64,000 bases of DNA from Burkholderia ubonensis subsp. mesacidophila. GTDB lineage: Bacteria; Pseudomonadota; Gammaproteobacteria; Burkholderiales; Burkholderiaceae. Within the stretch, counting starts at the first letter, position 1. Each line of letters opens with the position of its first letter. The notes under the pieces were generated by a model. The model was not told the origin of the DNA. It worked only from the letters and a program-made list of their open reading frames with translations, and did not search any database. This document shows, piece by piece, positions 29,176-38,294 of the stretch. Both the position numbers and the translations under genes were made by a program. The stretch spans positions 1,612,001-1,676,000 of the forward strand of contig NZ_CP020738.1 of the NCBI RefSeq assembly GCF_002097715.1. The letters are read 5' to 3'.

Positions 29176-29700
29176 AAGGGGCTGCACTATAACCGGTGTC
29201 GGTACTATGATCCGCAATCAGGACGCTTCGTGTCGAAGGACCCGATCGGGTTGGCGGGAGGGTTGAACGCATTCCAGTATGCGCCCAATCCAGTGGGCTG
29301 GATCGATCCTCTTGGATTGACTGGTAGCAATGTGCCTGCGTTACCGGCGCCGAATCAATCTGATGTGTCGGTCCCCGCGCTCAGTACAACTCCGGTCGAT
29401 CCAATTACTAAGGATCCAATCGGTTGGGTAATTGTTGACGGTAACGGAAACGCGGTAATTGAACCGGTGGGAGGTAGCACTGTGGCGAGAAGTAACGGAA
29501 TTGATACTCACACGTTGTACGCGAATGGATCCAACTGTTACCGCTTGAATCCTAAGGGGCATGCGAATAATCCATGTCCGCATGGTCATGCTCATGCGCT
29601 TGGAACTGGTCCCAACATGAAAGGGCAAGGGGCATCCTTGGATATTAATGGGAATGTTGTTCCGTCAAATAGTGCGGCTGCTCATATTCAACTGAAATGA
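29176..29700 (+). pseudogene. Orphan Rhs C-terminal module (Rhs core end plus second toxin)
   Basis: Directly after the TAG at 29173 the frame reads [18 protein letters not shown], then [10 protein letters not shown] and GWIDPLGL, the same core end as in the full rhs gene around 28028-28170 and clearly homologous at the DNA level. A different ~125-residue C-terminus follows, with the striking segment [19 protein letters not shown]. The first possible start is a GTG at 29230 without a clear ribosome site. This is the usual layout of a displaced toxin cassette: silent unless recombined onto the full-length rhs through the shared core. Its immunity gene overlaps the stop. Confidence 0.82.
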
Positions 29701-30104
29701 TGGATAATCCTTTTGATTTTTTTAAAACTGTATATCTTGGTGATCGCGCGTGCAAGGCGATCTCCATAAATACTTGGGATTCAGTGGTTAGGATCCAGAT
29801 TGATCTCATTTCCAGGATTAGGTCGACATCCGGGAATTGGGATTACTATACTGATGAGGATGTCGAGAATGGGTTTATCGTCTTCAAAAATGTGAAGTAC
29901 CTTTCTATGGCGCCGGAAGGATTGTTGCCCAATGATCTTATAAATTCGGTGTCGGTGGAAAAAGATAATCGGGAAGGTTTCTGGGTATTTGTATTGGGTA
30001 TTGACTCAGCTGATGAGCGAGGCCAGTCAGAGGAGGTTAAAATAAGAATTGTGGCCGAATCTGTCTTCATTGAACGCGAAGACGGAATGGCCGTAGCTGA
30101 ATGA
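29697..30104 (+). CDS. Predicted immunity protein for the orphan Rhs toxin (DUF6258-like)
   Basis: 135 aa. The ATG overlaps the stop of the orphan toxin (ATGA). It begins [20 protein letters not shown] and resembles proteins labelled DUF6258 that sit behind polymorphic toxins; the family name is from memory and is tentative. There is no signal peptide. The gene is AT-rich. Keeping this gene intact while the toxin has no proper start would protect the cell from siblings that still express the cassette. Confidence 0.68.
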   Translation: MMDNPFDFFKTVYLGDRACKAISINTWDSVVRIQIDLISRIRSTSGNWDYYTDEDVENGFIVFKNVKYLSMAPEGLLPNDLINSVSVEKDNREGFWVFVLGIDSADERGQSEEVKIRIVAESVFIEREDGMAVAE

Positions 30105-30167
30105 CATTTGCGTTGCGCGGTTCACTGTGTTGGCCATAGACGGTATGAGGCTGGACAACTCGCGTGA

Positions 30168-30281
30168 GTGATCGACCCGGACGGCAACCGCGAAACTTTG
30201 GAACGCGACGCCGAAGATCGCCTGCTGACCATTTATTATGGCGAGCGCGGGCGTGTACTTTGTTGGCAAGGATGCGGTTGA
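30168..30281 (+). pseudogene. Rhs YD-repeat remnant
   Basis: One frame reads VIDPDGNRETLERDAEDRLL followed by TIYYGERGRVL, two degenerate Rhs/YD units, and then stops at 30279. It has no start or context. It is probably debris of another displaced rhs copy, consistent with repeated recombination in this island. Confidence 0.5.
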
Positions 30282-30319
30282 ATTGATTTTTGATTGATTG
30301 TTTATTTTATGGGATTTTT

Positions 30320-30904
30320 ATGAAACCAAGAAGGGCTTCATTGATTGCTGGTCTGGTGGCGCTATTTGTATTTAATGTTGCGCAATCGGAGGAGCTGAGT
30401 TGGTTGGCTGACAAGACACTGTGCACTGCGAGCATGCCGAATAAATTCTATAAGCCTGATGGCAACTCGGATCTCTCGAAGTTGCAACAGCTTCGCAAGG
30501 TGGTCGGGGCCGGGAAGGCTATCGCAGACGGTGCAGAGGTGATATTTGGTGTGAAGCCGGGGGTGACGCTATGGGGCTTCCCGGTGGAGTCGGTCGTGTT
30601 GCTGAAAAACGCTTATCCAGCTGGATCCAGCTTGGCGATTGACGTCAAGGGAAATATTGAAGACGTCAAGGCAAAACTTGATCGGGCGCTGACGGGATAC
30701 GAGCGCGCGGGGCCTTTTGTGAGTCGATTCAATGATGCGTCGCAAGGAGATTCGATTGCGTATGTGCGCTCGGTCAAGTACAACCCTGGCTATGTCGACC
30801 AAGGCTTGGACGAGAAAATTGGAACGTTCAGGGTATTCCTCAGCACGTCAAAAAGCAGTTCTGATCTTCGTACGTCCGTGTATTGTGCTGTAGAGCAGGA
30901 ATGA
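30320..30904 (+). CDS. Exported protein of unknown function
   Basis: 194 aa from the ATG at 30320. This start gives a clean signal peptide (MKPRRASLIAGLVALFVFNV, cleavage near AQSEE); the frame extends 10 codons further upstream without benefit. The mature part has two Cys (in TLCTAS near the N-terminus and VYCAVEQE at the C-terminus) that could form a disulphide, and a central alpha/beta region (SLAIDVKGNIEDVKAKLDRAL). The gene is AT-rich and lies between Rhs debris and the PAAR gene. A periplasmic immunity or accessory role in the type VI island is possible, but no family is recognised. Confidence 0.65.
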   Translation: MKPRRASLIAGLVALFVFNVAQSEELSWLADKTLCTASMPNKFYKPDGNSDLSKLQQLRKVVGAGKAIADGAEVIFGVKPGVTLWGFPVESVVLLKNAYPAGSSLAIDVKGNIEDVKAKLDRALTGYERAGPFVSRFNDASQGDSIAYVRSVKYNPGYVDQGLDEKIGTFRVFLSTSKSSSDLRTSVYCAVEQE

Positions 30905-31181
30905 GAGACTTTGAAGTGGCCTCAGGCGCATGCGTTGACAAGTCTCGCTCGAATACAGAGTGGGAATAGGTTGTACGCGGAGCTTTAAGCGTCGGCGGAA
31001 GCGGGCTGAAAATCGATAAACCCTCAGTAAGAAAGCGTCGCTCTCGCAATAGTGTGAATATTTCCATTGCTTTCGGACATCGGTAAATTCGGTGCTCTGC
31101 AGCATCGAGATCAGCGCAACAGCCACTCGCCGAGACCTGAAATATGAAGCCTACTAATGTGAATTTTCCTGGAGCAAACCA

Positions 31182-31445
31182 ATGACATCAATTGCATGCA
31201 TCGGCGACCCAACTACCCACGGCGGCTCCATCATCACGGGCTCCGATACGATGGACGTGATGGGGCGCAAGGTTGCCCGTCTCGGCGATCTGGTGTCGTG
31301 TCCGATCGAAGGGCACGGCGTGAACCCGATCATTGAAGGATCGGACATGATTCTCGACAACGGCGTTCCTGTCGCCCTGCACGGTCATCGGTGCGCATGC
31401 GGTTGCCAGTTGATCGCAGTCGGAACCGACGCGACTATTGAATAA
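31182..31445 (+). CDS. PAAR-domain spike-tip protein
   Basis: 87 aa, a complete single-domain PAAR protein. It starts MTSIACIGDPTTHGGSIITG and has the characteristic short beta segments and metal-site residues (CPIEGHG, HGHRCACGC). PAAR proteins cap the VgrG trimer and sharpen the type VI spike. Both vgrG1 and the rhs gene of this island lack a fused PAAR, so this stand-alone copy is the likely tip for that complex. The ribosome site is CTGGAG upstream of the ATG. About 280 bases with no gene precede it. Confidence 0.92.
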   Translation: MTSIACIGDPTTHGGSIITGSDTMDVMGRKVARLGDLVSCPIEGHGVNPIIEGSDMILDNGVPVALHGHRCACGCQLIAVGTDATIE

Positions 31446-31490
31446 GCACGGGCGTCACTTGGCGCTGATCTGCTTGCCAGTCGGAAACGC

Positions 31491-32444
31491 TTACCCACCA
31501 CCAGCCCGCTCCCGCGCATGCGCCGCCTCCAGACAAGATTGAAACAACAACGCCGCCCTAGACGGCCGAGGCGAGCGCCTTAGCAGGCTCACAAACCGGC
31601 ACGTGTAATAGAACCGATGCGGCGCGATCGCCTGCATCAATCCCTTGTTTTCGAAGCTCTCCGCGTAATGATCCGGCAAAAAGCCAAGATACCGCCCGGA
31701 CAGGATCAGCGTCGCGATCGACTCCTGGTCCGACGCGGTCGCACTCCGCGTGAGCTTCGCGCGATGGCTCAGTTCCATGTTCGGCGAATGGAATCCCAGC
31801 CCCGCGAACGCATGATGGCGGATCGTGGTCCACGTCAGCTTCCCATGCGGCGCGTCGAACAGCGGGTGCTGGCGGCCGCAATACAGCAGCATCCGTTCGT
31901 CGAACAGCTCCGCATAGACGAGGCTGCCTGAACTGCGGTGCGCCGGAATGATCCCGACCTGGTAACTGCCGTCGATGATCCCGCGCTCGACCTCGTTGAT
32001 CGAAGCGACATGCAGGTTCAGCGCGACGTCCGGCGCCTCGTCGGCGAACTGCCGGATCGCGTCGCCGAGGCGCGCGTTCGGGTTGGTCGCCGTCTTGTCG
32101 AACACCGCGATGTGCAACTCGCCGCCCATCCGGTCGTGAATCCCGTCGACCCGGCTGCGGAACGCCTCCATCGACGCGAGCAGGCGCAGTGTCTCCTCGT
32201 ACACCGTCTGCCCCTCCGGCGTCAGCGTGAAGCCGGCGCGGCCGCGCCGGCACAGCACGAGGCCGAGGCGCGTTTCCAGATCCTTCACGTGGCGGCTGAT
32301 CGTCGAGATGCCGATGTTCAGCTCCAGCTCGGCGGCCGCCATCCCGCCGCACTGCACGACGCCCTTGAAGACCCGCAAGAGGCGCAGGTCCATGTCGCTG
32401 AGCTGCCCGAGCAGCGCGCGACTCTTCGGTTTCTTTGCTTGCAT
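31491..32444 (-). CDS. LysR-family transcriptional regulator
   Basis: 317 aa from MQAKKPKSRALLG; longer in-frame starts exist (up to 32513), but none has a ribosome site. The N-terminal winged helix-turn-helix (MDLRLLRVFKGVVQCGGMAA, then LNIGISTISRHVKDLETRLG) is followed by a type 2 periplasmic-binding-protein-like effector domain. It is divergent from the aminotransferase/dehydrogenase pair at 32549-35479, so it very likely controls that operon in response to an amine, amino acid or semialdehyde. An inverted repeat in the shared region (32488-32504) is a candidate binding site. Confidence 0.88.
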   Translation of the reverse strand: MQAKKPKSRALLGQLSDMDLRLLRVFKGVVQCGGMAAAELELNIGISTISRHVKDLETRLGLVLCRRGRAGFTLTPEGQTVYEETLRLLASMEAFRSRVDGIHDRMGGELHIAVFDKTATNPNARLGDAIRQFADEAPDVALNLHVASINEVERGIIDGSYQVGIIPAHRSSGSLVYAELFDERMLLYCGRQHPLFDAPHGKLTWTTIRHHAFAGLGFHSPNMELSHRAKLTRSATASDQESIATLILSGRYLGFLPDHYAESFENKGLMQAIAPHRFYYTCRFVSLLRRSPRPSRAALLFQSCLEAAHARERAGGG

Positions 32445-32487
32445 AGTTGCGCAAGTGAACATTGATATTGCGATATTCAAAAGACTA

Positions 32488-32504
32488 ATTGTCGTCCCGA
32501 CAAT
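32488..32504. promoter_or_regulatory. Candidate LysR binding site (ATTGTCG-N3-CGACAAT)
   Basis: Two perfect 7-base inverted arms with a 3-base centre lie between the divergent regulator and aminotransferase genes. The overall form fits the interrupted dyad of LysR-type operators. A second small palindrome, TTGCGCAA, lies at 32447-32454 beside the regulator start. Confidence 0.5.
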
Positions 32505-32548
32505 GCGCAACATCTACCAAGAAGGAGGGGCGCGCCGCGCCGACCGAC

Positions 32549-33907
32549 ATGACCGACGCCATTACCGCCACGCAACAGGAAGACACGTCGCTGCGCACCG
32601 ACGCAGCTTGGCTCGACGCGCACTGGATGCCGTTCACCGCGAACCGCCAGTTCAAGTCCGACCCGCGCATGATCGTGTCGGGCAAGGGCGCGTATTACAC
32701 GGACGCCGAAGGCAGGAAGATCTTCGACGGCCTGTCGGGCCTCTGGTGCACGGGCCTTGGCCACGGCCGCACCGAGATCACCGACGCGGTGAGCCGCCAG
32801 GTCGCGCAGCTCGACTACGCGCCGGCATTCCAGTTCGGCCATCCGAAATCGTTCGAGCTTGCGAACAAGATCAAGGATCTGACGCCGGCGGGCCTCGACT
32901 ACGTGTTCTTCACGGGCTCGGGCTCGGAAGCGGCCGACACGTCGCTGAAGCTGGCCCGCGCGTACTGGCGCGCGAAGGGCAAGGGCACGAAGACGCGCCT
33001 GATCGGTCGCGAGAAGGGCTACCACGGCGTGAACTTCGGCGGCATCTCGGTCGGCGGCATCGGGCCGAACCGCAAGCTGTTCGGCCAGGGCCTCGACGCC
33101 GACTTCCTGCCGCACACGCAACTGCCGGAAAACAAGTTCTCGCGCGGGATGCCTGAGCACGGCGCGGACCTCGCCGACCGCCTGCTCGACCTGATCGCGC
33201 TGCACGACGCGTCGAACATCGCGGCGGTGATCGTCGAGCCGTTCTCGGGCTCGGCGGGCGTGGTCGTCCCGCCGAAGGGCTACCTGCAGCGCCTGCGCGA
33301 CATCTGCACCGCGCACGACATCCTGCTGATCTTCGACGAAGTCATCACGGGCTTCGGCCGCGCCGGCGCGATGACGGGCGCGGAAGCGTTCGGCGTGACG
33401 CCGGACATCATGAACATCGCGAAGCAGGTGACGAACGGCGCGCAGCCGCTCGGCGCGGTGATCGCGAAGAAGGACATCTACGACACGTTCATGGCCGCGG
33501 GCGGCCCCGAGTACATGCTCGAGTTCCCGCACGGCTACACGTACTCGGCGCACCCGGTCGCGTGCGCGGCGGGCGTCGCGGCGCTCGACCTGCTCGTGAA
33601 GGAAGACGCGGTCGCCCGCGTGCGCGAGCTCGCGCCGCATTTCGAGGCGGCGGTGCACGGGCTGAAGGGCCAGCGCCATATCGCGGACATCCGCAACTAC
33701 GGCCTCGCCGCGGGCCTGACGATCGCGGCGCTGCCCGGCGAACCGGCGCGCCGGCCGTACGAGATTGCGATGCGCTGCTGGGCGAAAGGCTTCTACGTGC
33801 GCTACGGCGGCGACACGATCCAGCTTGCGCCGCCGTTCATCGCCGAGAAGCGCGAGATCGACAACCTGATCAACGCGCTGTCGGACGCCCTGAACGAAGT
33901 GGCCTGA
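32549..33907 (+). CDS. bauA: Omega-amino acid:pyruvate aminotransferase (beta-alanine type)
   Basis: 452 aa, class III PLP aminotransferase. It transfers the terminal amino group of beta-alanine or a related omega-amino acid to pyruvate, giving a semialdehyde and alanine. The PLP lysine is Lys292 (NIAKQVTNGAQPLGA); the preceding IFDEVITGFGR holds the cofactor-ring Asp, and WMPFTANRQF and the C-terminal RYGGDTIQLAPPF are typical of BauA-like enzymes. MTDAITATQ was taken as the start; a strong AAGGAGGGG is upstream but about 20 bases away, which is long. It is followed after 54 bases by the semialdehyde dehydrogenase gene. Confidence 0.9.
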   Translation: MTDAITATQQEDTSLRTDAAWLDAHWMPFTANRQFKSDPRMIVSGKGAYYTDAEGRKIFDGLSGLWCTGLGHGRTEITDAVSRQVAQLDYAPAFQFGHPKSFELANKIKDLTPAGLDYVFFTGSGSEAADTSLKLARAYWRAKGKGTKTRLIGREKGYHGVNFGGISVGGIGPNRKLFGQGLDADFLPHTQLPENKFSRGMPEHGADLADRLLDLIALHDASNIAAVIVEPFSGSAGVVVPPKGYLQRLRDICTAHDILLIFDEVITGFGRAGAMTGAEAFGVTPDIMNIAKQVTNGAQPLGAVIAKKDIYDTFMAAGGPEYMLEFPHGYTYSAHPVACAAGVAALDLLVKEDAVARVRELAPHFEAAVHGLKGQRHIADIRNYGLAAGLTIAALPGEPARRPYEIAMRCWAKGFYVRYGGDTIQLAPPFIAEKREIDNLINALSDALNEVA

Positions 33908-33961
33908 GCCACGCCGGCAGCCGGCTTTACGAATGACCGAATTCACGAACGAGTCTCAACG

Positions 33962-35479
33962 ATGAAACACGATAGCAACGTCACCTCCATCCTCGGCCAC
34001 CTGATCGACGGCAAGCGCGTCGACGGCGGCAGCCGCGTCCAGCCGGTGTTCGATCCGGCCACCGGCGAGTCGAACAAGAGCGTCGTGCTCGCCGACAAGC
34101 TGACCGTCGAGGCCGCGATCGCGTCCGCGCAGGCGGCTTATCCGGCCTGGCGCAACACGCCGCCGCTGAAGCGTGCGCGCGTGATGAGCCGCTTCAAGAC
34201 GCTGCTCGAGGAACACGCGGACGAGCTGTGCGCGCTGATCACGGCCGAGCACGGCAAGGTGCTCGCCGATGCGATGGGCGAACTGCAGCGCGGCATCGAG
34301 AACGTCGAATACGCGAGCTACGCACCCGAGCTGCTGAAGGGCGAGCACAGCAAGAACGTCGGCCCGGCGATCGACTCGTGGAGCGAGTTTCAGGCGCTCG
34401 GCGTCGTGGCGGGGATCACGCCGTTCAACTTCCCGATCATGGTGCCGCTGTGGATGTGGCCGATGGCGGTTGCGTGCGGCAACACGTTCGTGCTGAAGCC
34501 GTCGGAGCGCACGCCGTCGTCGACGCTGCGGATGGCCGAGCTGGCGCTCGAAGCCGGCCTGCCGCCGGGCGTGCTGAACGTCGTGAACGGCGACAAGGAA
34601 GCGGTCGACACGATCCTGACCGACGCGCGCGTGAAGGCGGTGAGCTTCGTCGGCTCGACGCCGATCGCCGAATACATCTACACGACCGGCTGCGCGCACG
34701 GCAAGCGCGTGCAGGCGCTCGGCGGCGCGAAGAACTTCGCGGTCGTGATGCCGGACGCCGACATCGGCAACGCGGTCAACGCGCTGATGGGCGCCGCGTA
34801 CGGCTCGTGCGGCGAGCGCTGCATGGCGATTCCGCTGGTCGTCGCGATCGGCGACGAAACAGGCGACAAGGTGGTCGCGGGCCTGACGGCCGAGATCGCG
34901 AAGATGAAGGTCGGCCCGGGCACCGGCGCCGGCATCGACATGGGCCCGCTCGTCACGCAGCAGCACTTCGAGAAGGTGACGGGCTTCGTCGAGGCCGGCA
35001 TCGCAGCCGGCGCGAAGCTGGTGGTCGACGGCCGCGGCGTGAAGGTCGACGGCCACGACGGCGGCTACTACCTCGGCCCGTGCCTGTTCGACGACGTGAA
35101 GCCGGGCATGCCGATCTACCAGCACGAGATCTTCGGGCCGGTGCTGGGCGTCGTGCGCGTGAAGTCGCTCGACGAGGCGATGGCGCTGATCGACGCGCAC
35201 GAATACGGCAACGGCACGTGCCTGTTCACGCGCGACGGCGAAGCGGCGCGCTTCTTCAGCGACAACATCCAGATCGGCATGGTCGGCATCAACGTGCCGC
35301 TGCCGGTGCCGGTCGCGTATCACTCGTTCGGCGGCTGGAAGCGCTCGCTGTTCGGCGACCTGCACGCGTATGGTCCGGACGCGGTGCGGTTCTACACGAA
35401 GCGCAAGACGATCACGCAGCGCTGGCCGTCGGCCGGCGTGCGCGAAGGGACGGTGTTCAGCTTCCCGTCGAATCGCTGA
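33962..35479 (+). CDS. mmsA: CoA-acylating (methyl)malonate-semialdehyde dehydrogenase
   Basis: 505 aa, aldehyde dehydrogenase superfamily. The catalytic Cys287 sits in YGSCGERCMAIP, the signature of methylmalonate-semialdehyde dehydrogenases. GVVAGITPFNFPIMVPLWMW is also diagnostic, and the C-terminus has SFGGWKRSLFGD. It oxidises (methyl)malonate semialdehyde with NAD and CoA to acetyl- or propionyl-CoA plus CO2. Placed behind the omega-amino acid aminotransferase, it would consume that enzyme's semialdehyde product, completing beta-alanine degradation. A GC-rich hairpin (35500-35520) follows the stop. Confidence 0.93.
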   Translation: MKHDSNVTSILGHLIDGKRVDGGSRVQPVFDPATGESNKSVVLADKLTVEAAIASAQAAYPAWRNTPPLKRARVMSRFKTLLEEHADELCALITAEHGKVLADAMGELQRGIENVEYASYAPELLKGEHSKNVGPAIDSWSEFQALGVVAGITPFNFPIMVPLWMWPMAVACGNTFVLKPSERTPSSTLRMAELALEAGLPPGVLNVVNGDKEAVDTILTDARVKAVSFVGSTPIAEYIYTTGCAHGKRVQALGGAKNFAVVMPDADIGNAVNALMGAAYGSCGERCMAIPLVVAIGDETGDKVVAGLTAEIAKMKVGPGTGAGIDMGPLVTQQHFEKVTGFVEAGIAAGAKLVVDGRGVKVDGHDGGYYLGPCLFDDVKPGMPIYQHEIFGPVLGVVRVKSLDEAMALIDAHEYGNGTCLFTRDGEAARFFSDNIQIGMVGINVPLPVPVAYHSFGGWKRSLFGDLHAYGPDAVRFYTKRKTITQRWPSAGVREGTVFSFPSNR

Positions 35480-35499
35480 CGCGCATCGCACGCGCGTGA

Positions 35500-35520
35500 C
35501 GCCCGCCGGTTCGGCGGGCG
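35500..35520 (+). terminator. GC-rich hairpin after mmsA
   Basis: CGCCCGCC and GGCGGGCG arms (8 base pairs, 5-base loop) start 21 bases after the mmsA stop. No T-run follows, so it may be a weak or factor-assisted terminator. Confidence 0.5.
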
Positions 35521-36095
35521 GCGCAAGCCTGTCATCAGTGTGAACGGGCCCTGAACGATCGGGAGGCTGCTGGAACGGGGCGTGCCGGAATCGGCAGCCT
35601 GAACGACCGCTTCAGGCGGGAAGCCGCCGTGCCGTCGAAGTCAATCATGCCTGCGTTGCGACCGAGCACGCGGTCGGCGAATTTCGACAGGTGAAATTCG
35701 GCGTCGGACCGGCGGCAATACGGCTCCCATAATGCGGCGGACTTCGGCATGACATCGAACGGATAATGCCGGACAGGTAATTGTAAAAATAACCCTGCAT
35801 GGGCATCTGACCCACCGGCCGCGCATCAAGATAATCCGGACCCGCTCCGGCAGCCGGAGACGCCGGAATGGCGAATTCCCGGCGATGTGGAACCGGCAAG
35901 GTCAAAGACTTTCGAAGTCTCGAAAGGTTAAAGTAATCAAGTGCGGGTTTCGATATCTATTTGGGGACATATAACTTGTTTGAAATTTAAAATTTCAAAA
36001 TGTTTATCCTGTTTCCCCGGCGGCGTCATTCATGGATTATGATTTCGTCGCTTGAATGCCATTAACAATGACGAAGGCATTCCGAGGGGAACCAC
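35521..36095. other. Intergenic region upstream of type VI island 2
   Basis: About 575 bases without a supportable gene. The last 200 bases are AT-rich and must hold the island promoter. They contain CTTTCGA-agtc-TCGAAAG (35909-35926) and the perfect 10-base dyad TTTGAAATTT-a-AAATTTCAAA (35979-35999). AGGGGA lies 6 bases before the vgrG2 ATG as its ribosome site. Small minus-strand frames (35535-35905) show no coding character. Confidence 0.55.
35979..35999. promoter_or_regulatory. Perfect AT-rich dyad upstream of vgrG2
   Basis: Two 10-base inverted arms surround a single central A, about 97 bases before the vgrG2 ATG in the AT-rich promoter zone. It could be an operator or a silencer (H-NS-like) nucleation site; the sequence alone does not decide. 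Confidence 0.45.
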
Positions 36096-38207
36096 ATGCA
36101 GCTGTCCGACGTTGCAGGGTTCATGAACCTGCAAAACAGTCGCCTGTTGACTGTAAAGACGCCCTTGTCCGGGACGTCCGAACTCGTTCTCAGCGACTTC
36201 CAGTGCAGCGAAGGCCTGTCGATGCTGTTCGACATGCAGCTCGGCCTGGCATCACGCAATCCGAACATCGAGCTGAAGCAGATGATCGGGCAGCCGGTGA
36301 CCGCGTCGCTGCAACTGACGAACGCGCTCGGCAGCAGCGAAGTCCGGTACTTCCACGGCTACGTGACGCATTTCGCGCACGTGGGCACGGACGGCGGGCT
36401 CGCGAGCTACACGGCGTCCGTGCGCCCCTGGCTCTGGATGCTGTCGCGACGCGTGGATTCCCGCATTTTCCAGGAACAGAACGTCCAGGACATTCTCGGC
36501 AAGGTCTTTTCCCAGTACGCGAAGCTTGCGTCGTACGAGTTCCGCGTGTCCCGCGCGATCAAGCCCTACAGCTATTGCACCCAGTACCGCGAGACGGATC
36601 TCAATTTCGTGTTGCGCCTGATGGAACAGGAGGGGCTGTACTTCTGCTTCGAGCACAAGGAAGACGGCCACAAGCTGATCGTGACGGACATGTCGACCCA
36701 TGCGAAGCCGATCGACGGGCAGGTTGCGCTGCGTTACGCGACCGGCGAAGTCTTCGACGACGAGGGCGTGATAACCCAGTGGGTCGCGCAGCGCCAGCTG
36801 TCGTCCGATACGGTCAGCGTGAAGACGTTCGACTACAAGGTGCCCAATGCCCGGCGCTATGTGTCGGGCAATACGCCGATCGAACAGGGCCAGGTCGACC
36901 ACTATGAGGTGTACGACTACCTCGGGCTGCACGGCTTCGATTCGACGGACCGCGGCGAGGAGCTCGCACGTTTCCGCCTGGAGGCGCTGGCGGCCAGCGG
37001 CAAGGGGTTTTCGGGTTCGACCAACAGCCGCACCATGGCGCCGAACCGCTGCTTCAAGCTGAACGACCACTACGACCGGGGCAGCGGCAGCCAGGAAGAC
37101 CAGGAGTTCCTGATCACGGCCGTTCGGCACCACGGCGTGAACAACTACCAGTCGAATGACGGCTCGGCGTCATATTCGGCGAGCTTCCAGTGCATCCGCA
37201 AGAAGATTCCGTACCGGCCGACGCTGTCGATTCCGCGTCCGGTCATCGCCGGGCCGCAGACGGCCATCGTGGTGGGCCCGAAGGGCGAGGAGATCTATAC
37301 CGACAGCCTTGGTCGTGTGAAGGTGCAGTTCCATTGGGATCGCCTCGGCCAGAAGAACGCGGCCAGCTCGTGCTGGGTGCGGGTGGGGCAGCCCTGGGCA
37401 GGCGGCGGCTTCGGCGCGATTCAGATTCCGCGGATCGGCGACGAAGTGGTGGTCTCGTTCCTCGACGGCAATCCGGATCGGCCCTTGATCACGTCGCGCG
37501 TCTACAACGCGCAGAACATGCCGCCGTGGGCGTTGCCGGCCAATGCGACGCAGAGCGGCATCCTCACGCGGTCGAGCAAGGAGGCGAGCGCGGCGAACGC
37601 AAACGCGATTCGCTTCGAGGACAAGAAAGGCCAGGAGGAAGTCTGGATCCACGCCGAGAAGGATCAGCGCCTCGAGGTCGAGAACGACGAGTCGCATACG
37701 GTCGGCCACGATCGCGCCAAGACCATCGATCACGACGAGACCGTGCAGGTCGGCCACGACCGGACGGAGACGGTCGGCAACAACGAGACGATCACGATCG
37801 GCGCGAATCGTACCGAGCGGGTCGGCAGCAACGAGACGCTGACGGTCGGCGGGAACCGCAATGAAACGATCGACGGGCTGCAGAACCTGCTGATCGCGCT
37901 CGCGTCGACCGAGACGGTGGGACTGGCCAAGGCACTGTCGATCGGGGCCGGCTACGCCGTCACGGTCGGCGGCGCGATGAATACGGCGGTCGGGCTGGCG
38001 AGCGCCGAGGAGGTCGGACTGTCGAAAAGCACCGTCGTCGGGAAGACCTACACCATCCGGGCGGGCGACCGTCTGCAAATCAAGGTCGGCAAGGCGACGA
38101 TCGTGCTCGACAGCAACGGTGACATTTCCGTCAGCGGCGCGAGCATCACGATCGACGGCTCGGGGCCGATCCGCATCAACGGCAACAAGGTCGATATCAA
38201 TCCCTGA
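36096..38207 (+). CDS. vgrG: Type VI secretion spike protein VgrG (island 2)
   Basis: 703 aa. The gp27-like base domain covers about residues 25-390 and the gp5 OB domain about 395-480 (SSCWVRVGQPWAGGGFGAIQ, then IPRIGDEVVVSFLDGNPDRP). The end is a beta-helical needle with gp5-type repeats (VGHDRTETVGNNETITIGA and similar units at about 528-590). It ends INGNKVDINP without a toxin extension, so it is a structural carrier. It is the first gene of a tight nine-gene cluster whose later members look like adaptors, tip, effector and immunity. It differs in length and tail from vgrG1, so the two islands probably carry different cargo. Confidence 0.94.
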   Translation: MQLSDVAGFMNLQNSRLLTVKTPLSGTSELVLSDFQCSEGLSMLFDMQLGLASRNPNIELKQMIGQPVTASLQLTNALGSSEVRYFHGYVTHFAHVGTDGGLASYTASVRPWLWMLSRRVDSRIFQEQNVQDILGKVFSQYAKLASYEFRVSRAIKPYSYCTQYRETDLNFVLRLMEQEGLYFCFEHKEDGHKLIVTDMSTHAKPIDGQVALRYATGEVFDDEGVITQWVAQRQLSSDTVSVKTFDYKVPNARRYVSGNTPIEQGQVDHYEVYDYLGLHGFDSTDRGEELARFRLEALAASGKGFSGSTNSRTMAPNRCFKLNDHYDRGSGSQEDQEFLITAVRHHGVNNYQSNDGSASYSASFQCIRKKIPYRPTLSIPRPVIAGPQTAIVVGPKGEEIYTDSLGRVKVQFHWDRLGQKNAASSCWVRVGQPWAGGGFGAIQIPRIGDEVVVSFLDGNPDRPLITSRVYNAQNMPPWALPANATQSGILTRSSKEASAANANAIRFEDKKGQEEVWIHAEKDQRLEVENDESHTVGHDRAKTIDHDETVQVGHDRTETVGNNETITIGANRTERVGSNETLTVGGNRNETIDGLQNLLIALASTETVGLAKALSIGAGYAVTVGGAMNTAVGLASAEEVGLSKSTVVGKTYTIRAGDRLQIKVGKATIVLDSNGDISVSGASITIDGSGPIRINGNKVDINP

Positions 38208-38294
38208 CGCACGATCCGGATGTCACGGAGCAGCGGGCGGGGCACCGGCGGGATGCTCGAAGGTCGCGGTCCACAGACTAACGCAGAGGTCGAG

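Noticed and set aside
37680..37880. Short direct repeats in vgrG2 as a separate DNA repeat element
   Set aside because: They encode the gp5-type needle repeats (VGHDRTETVG and similar) and need no other explanation.
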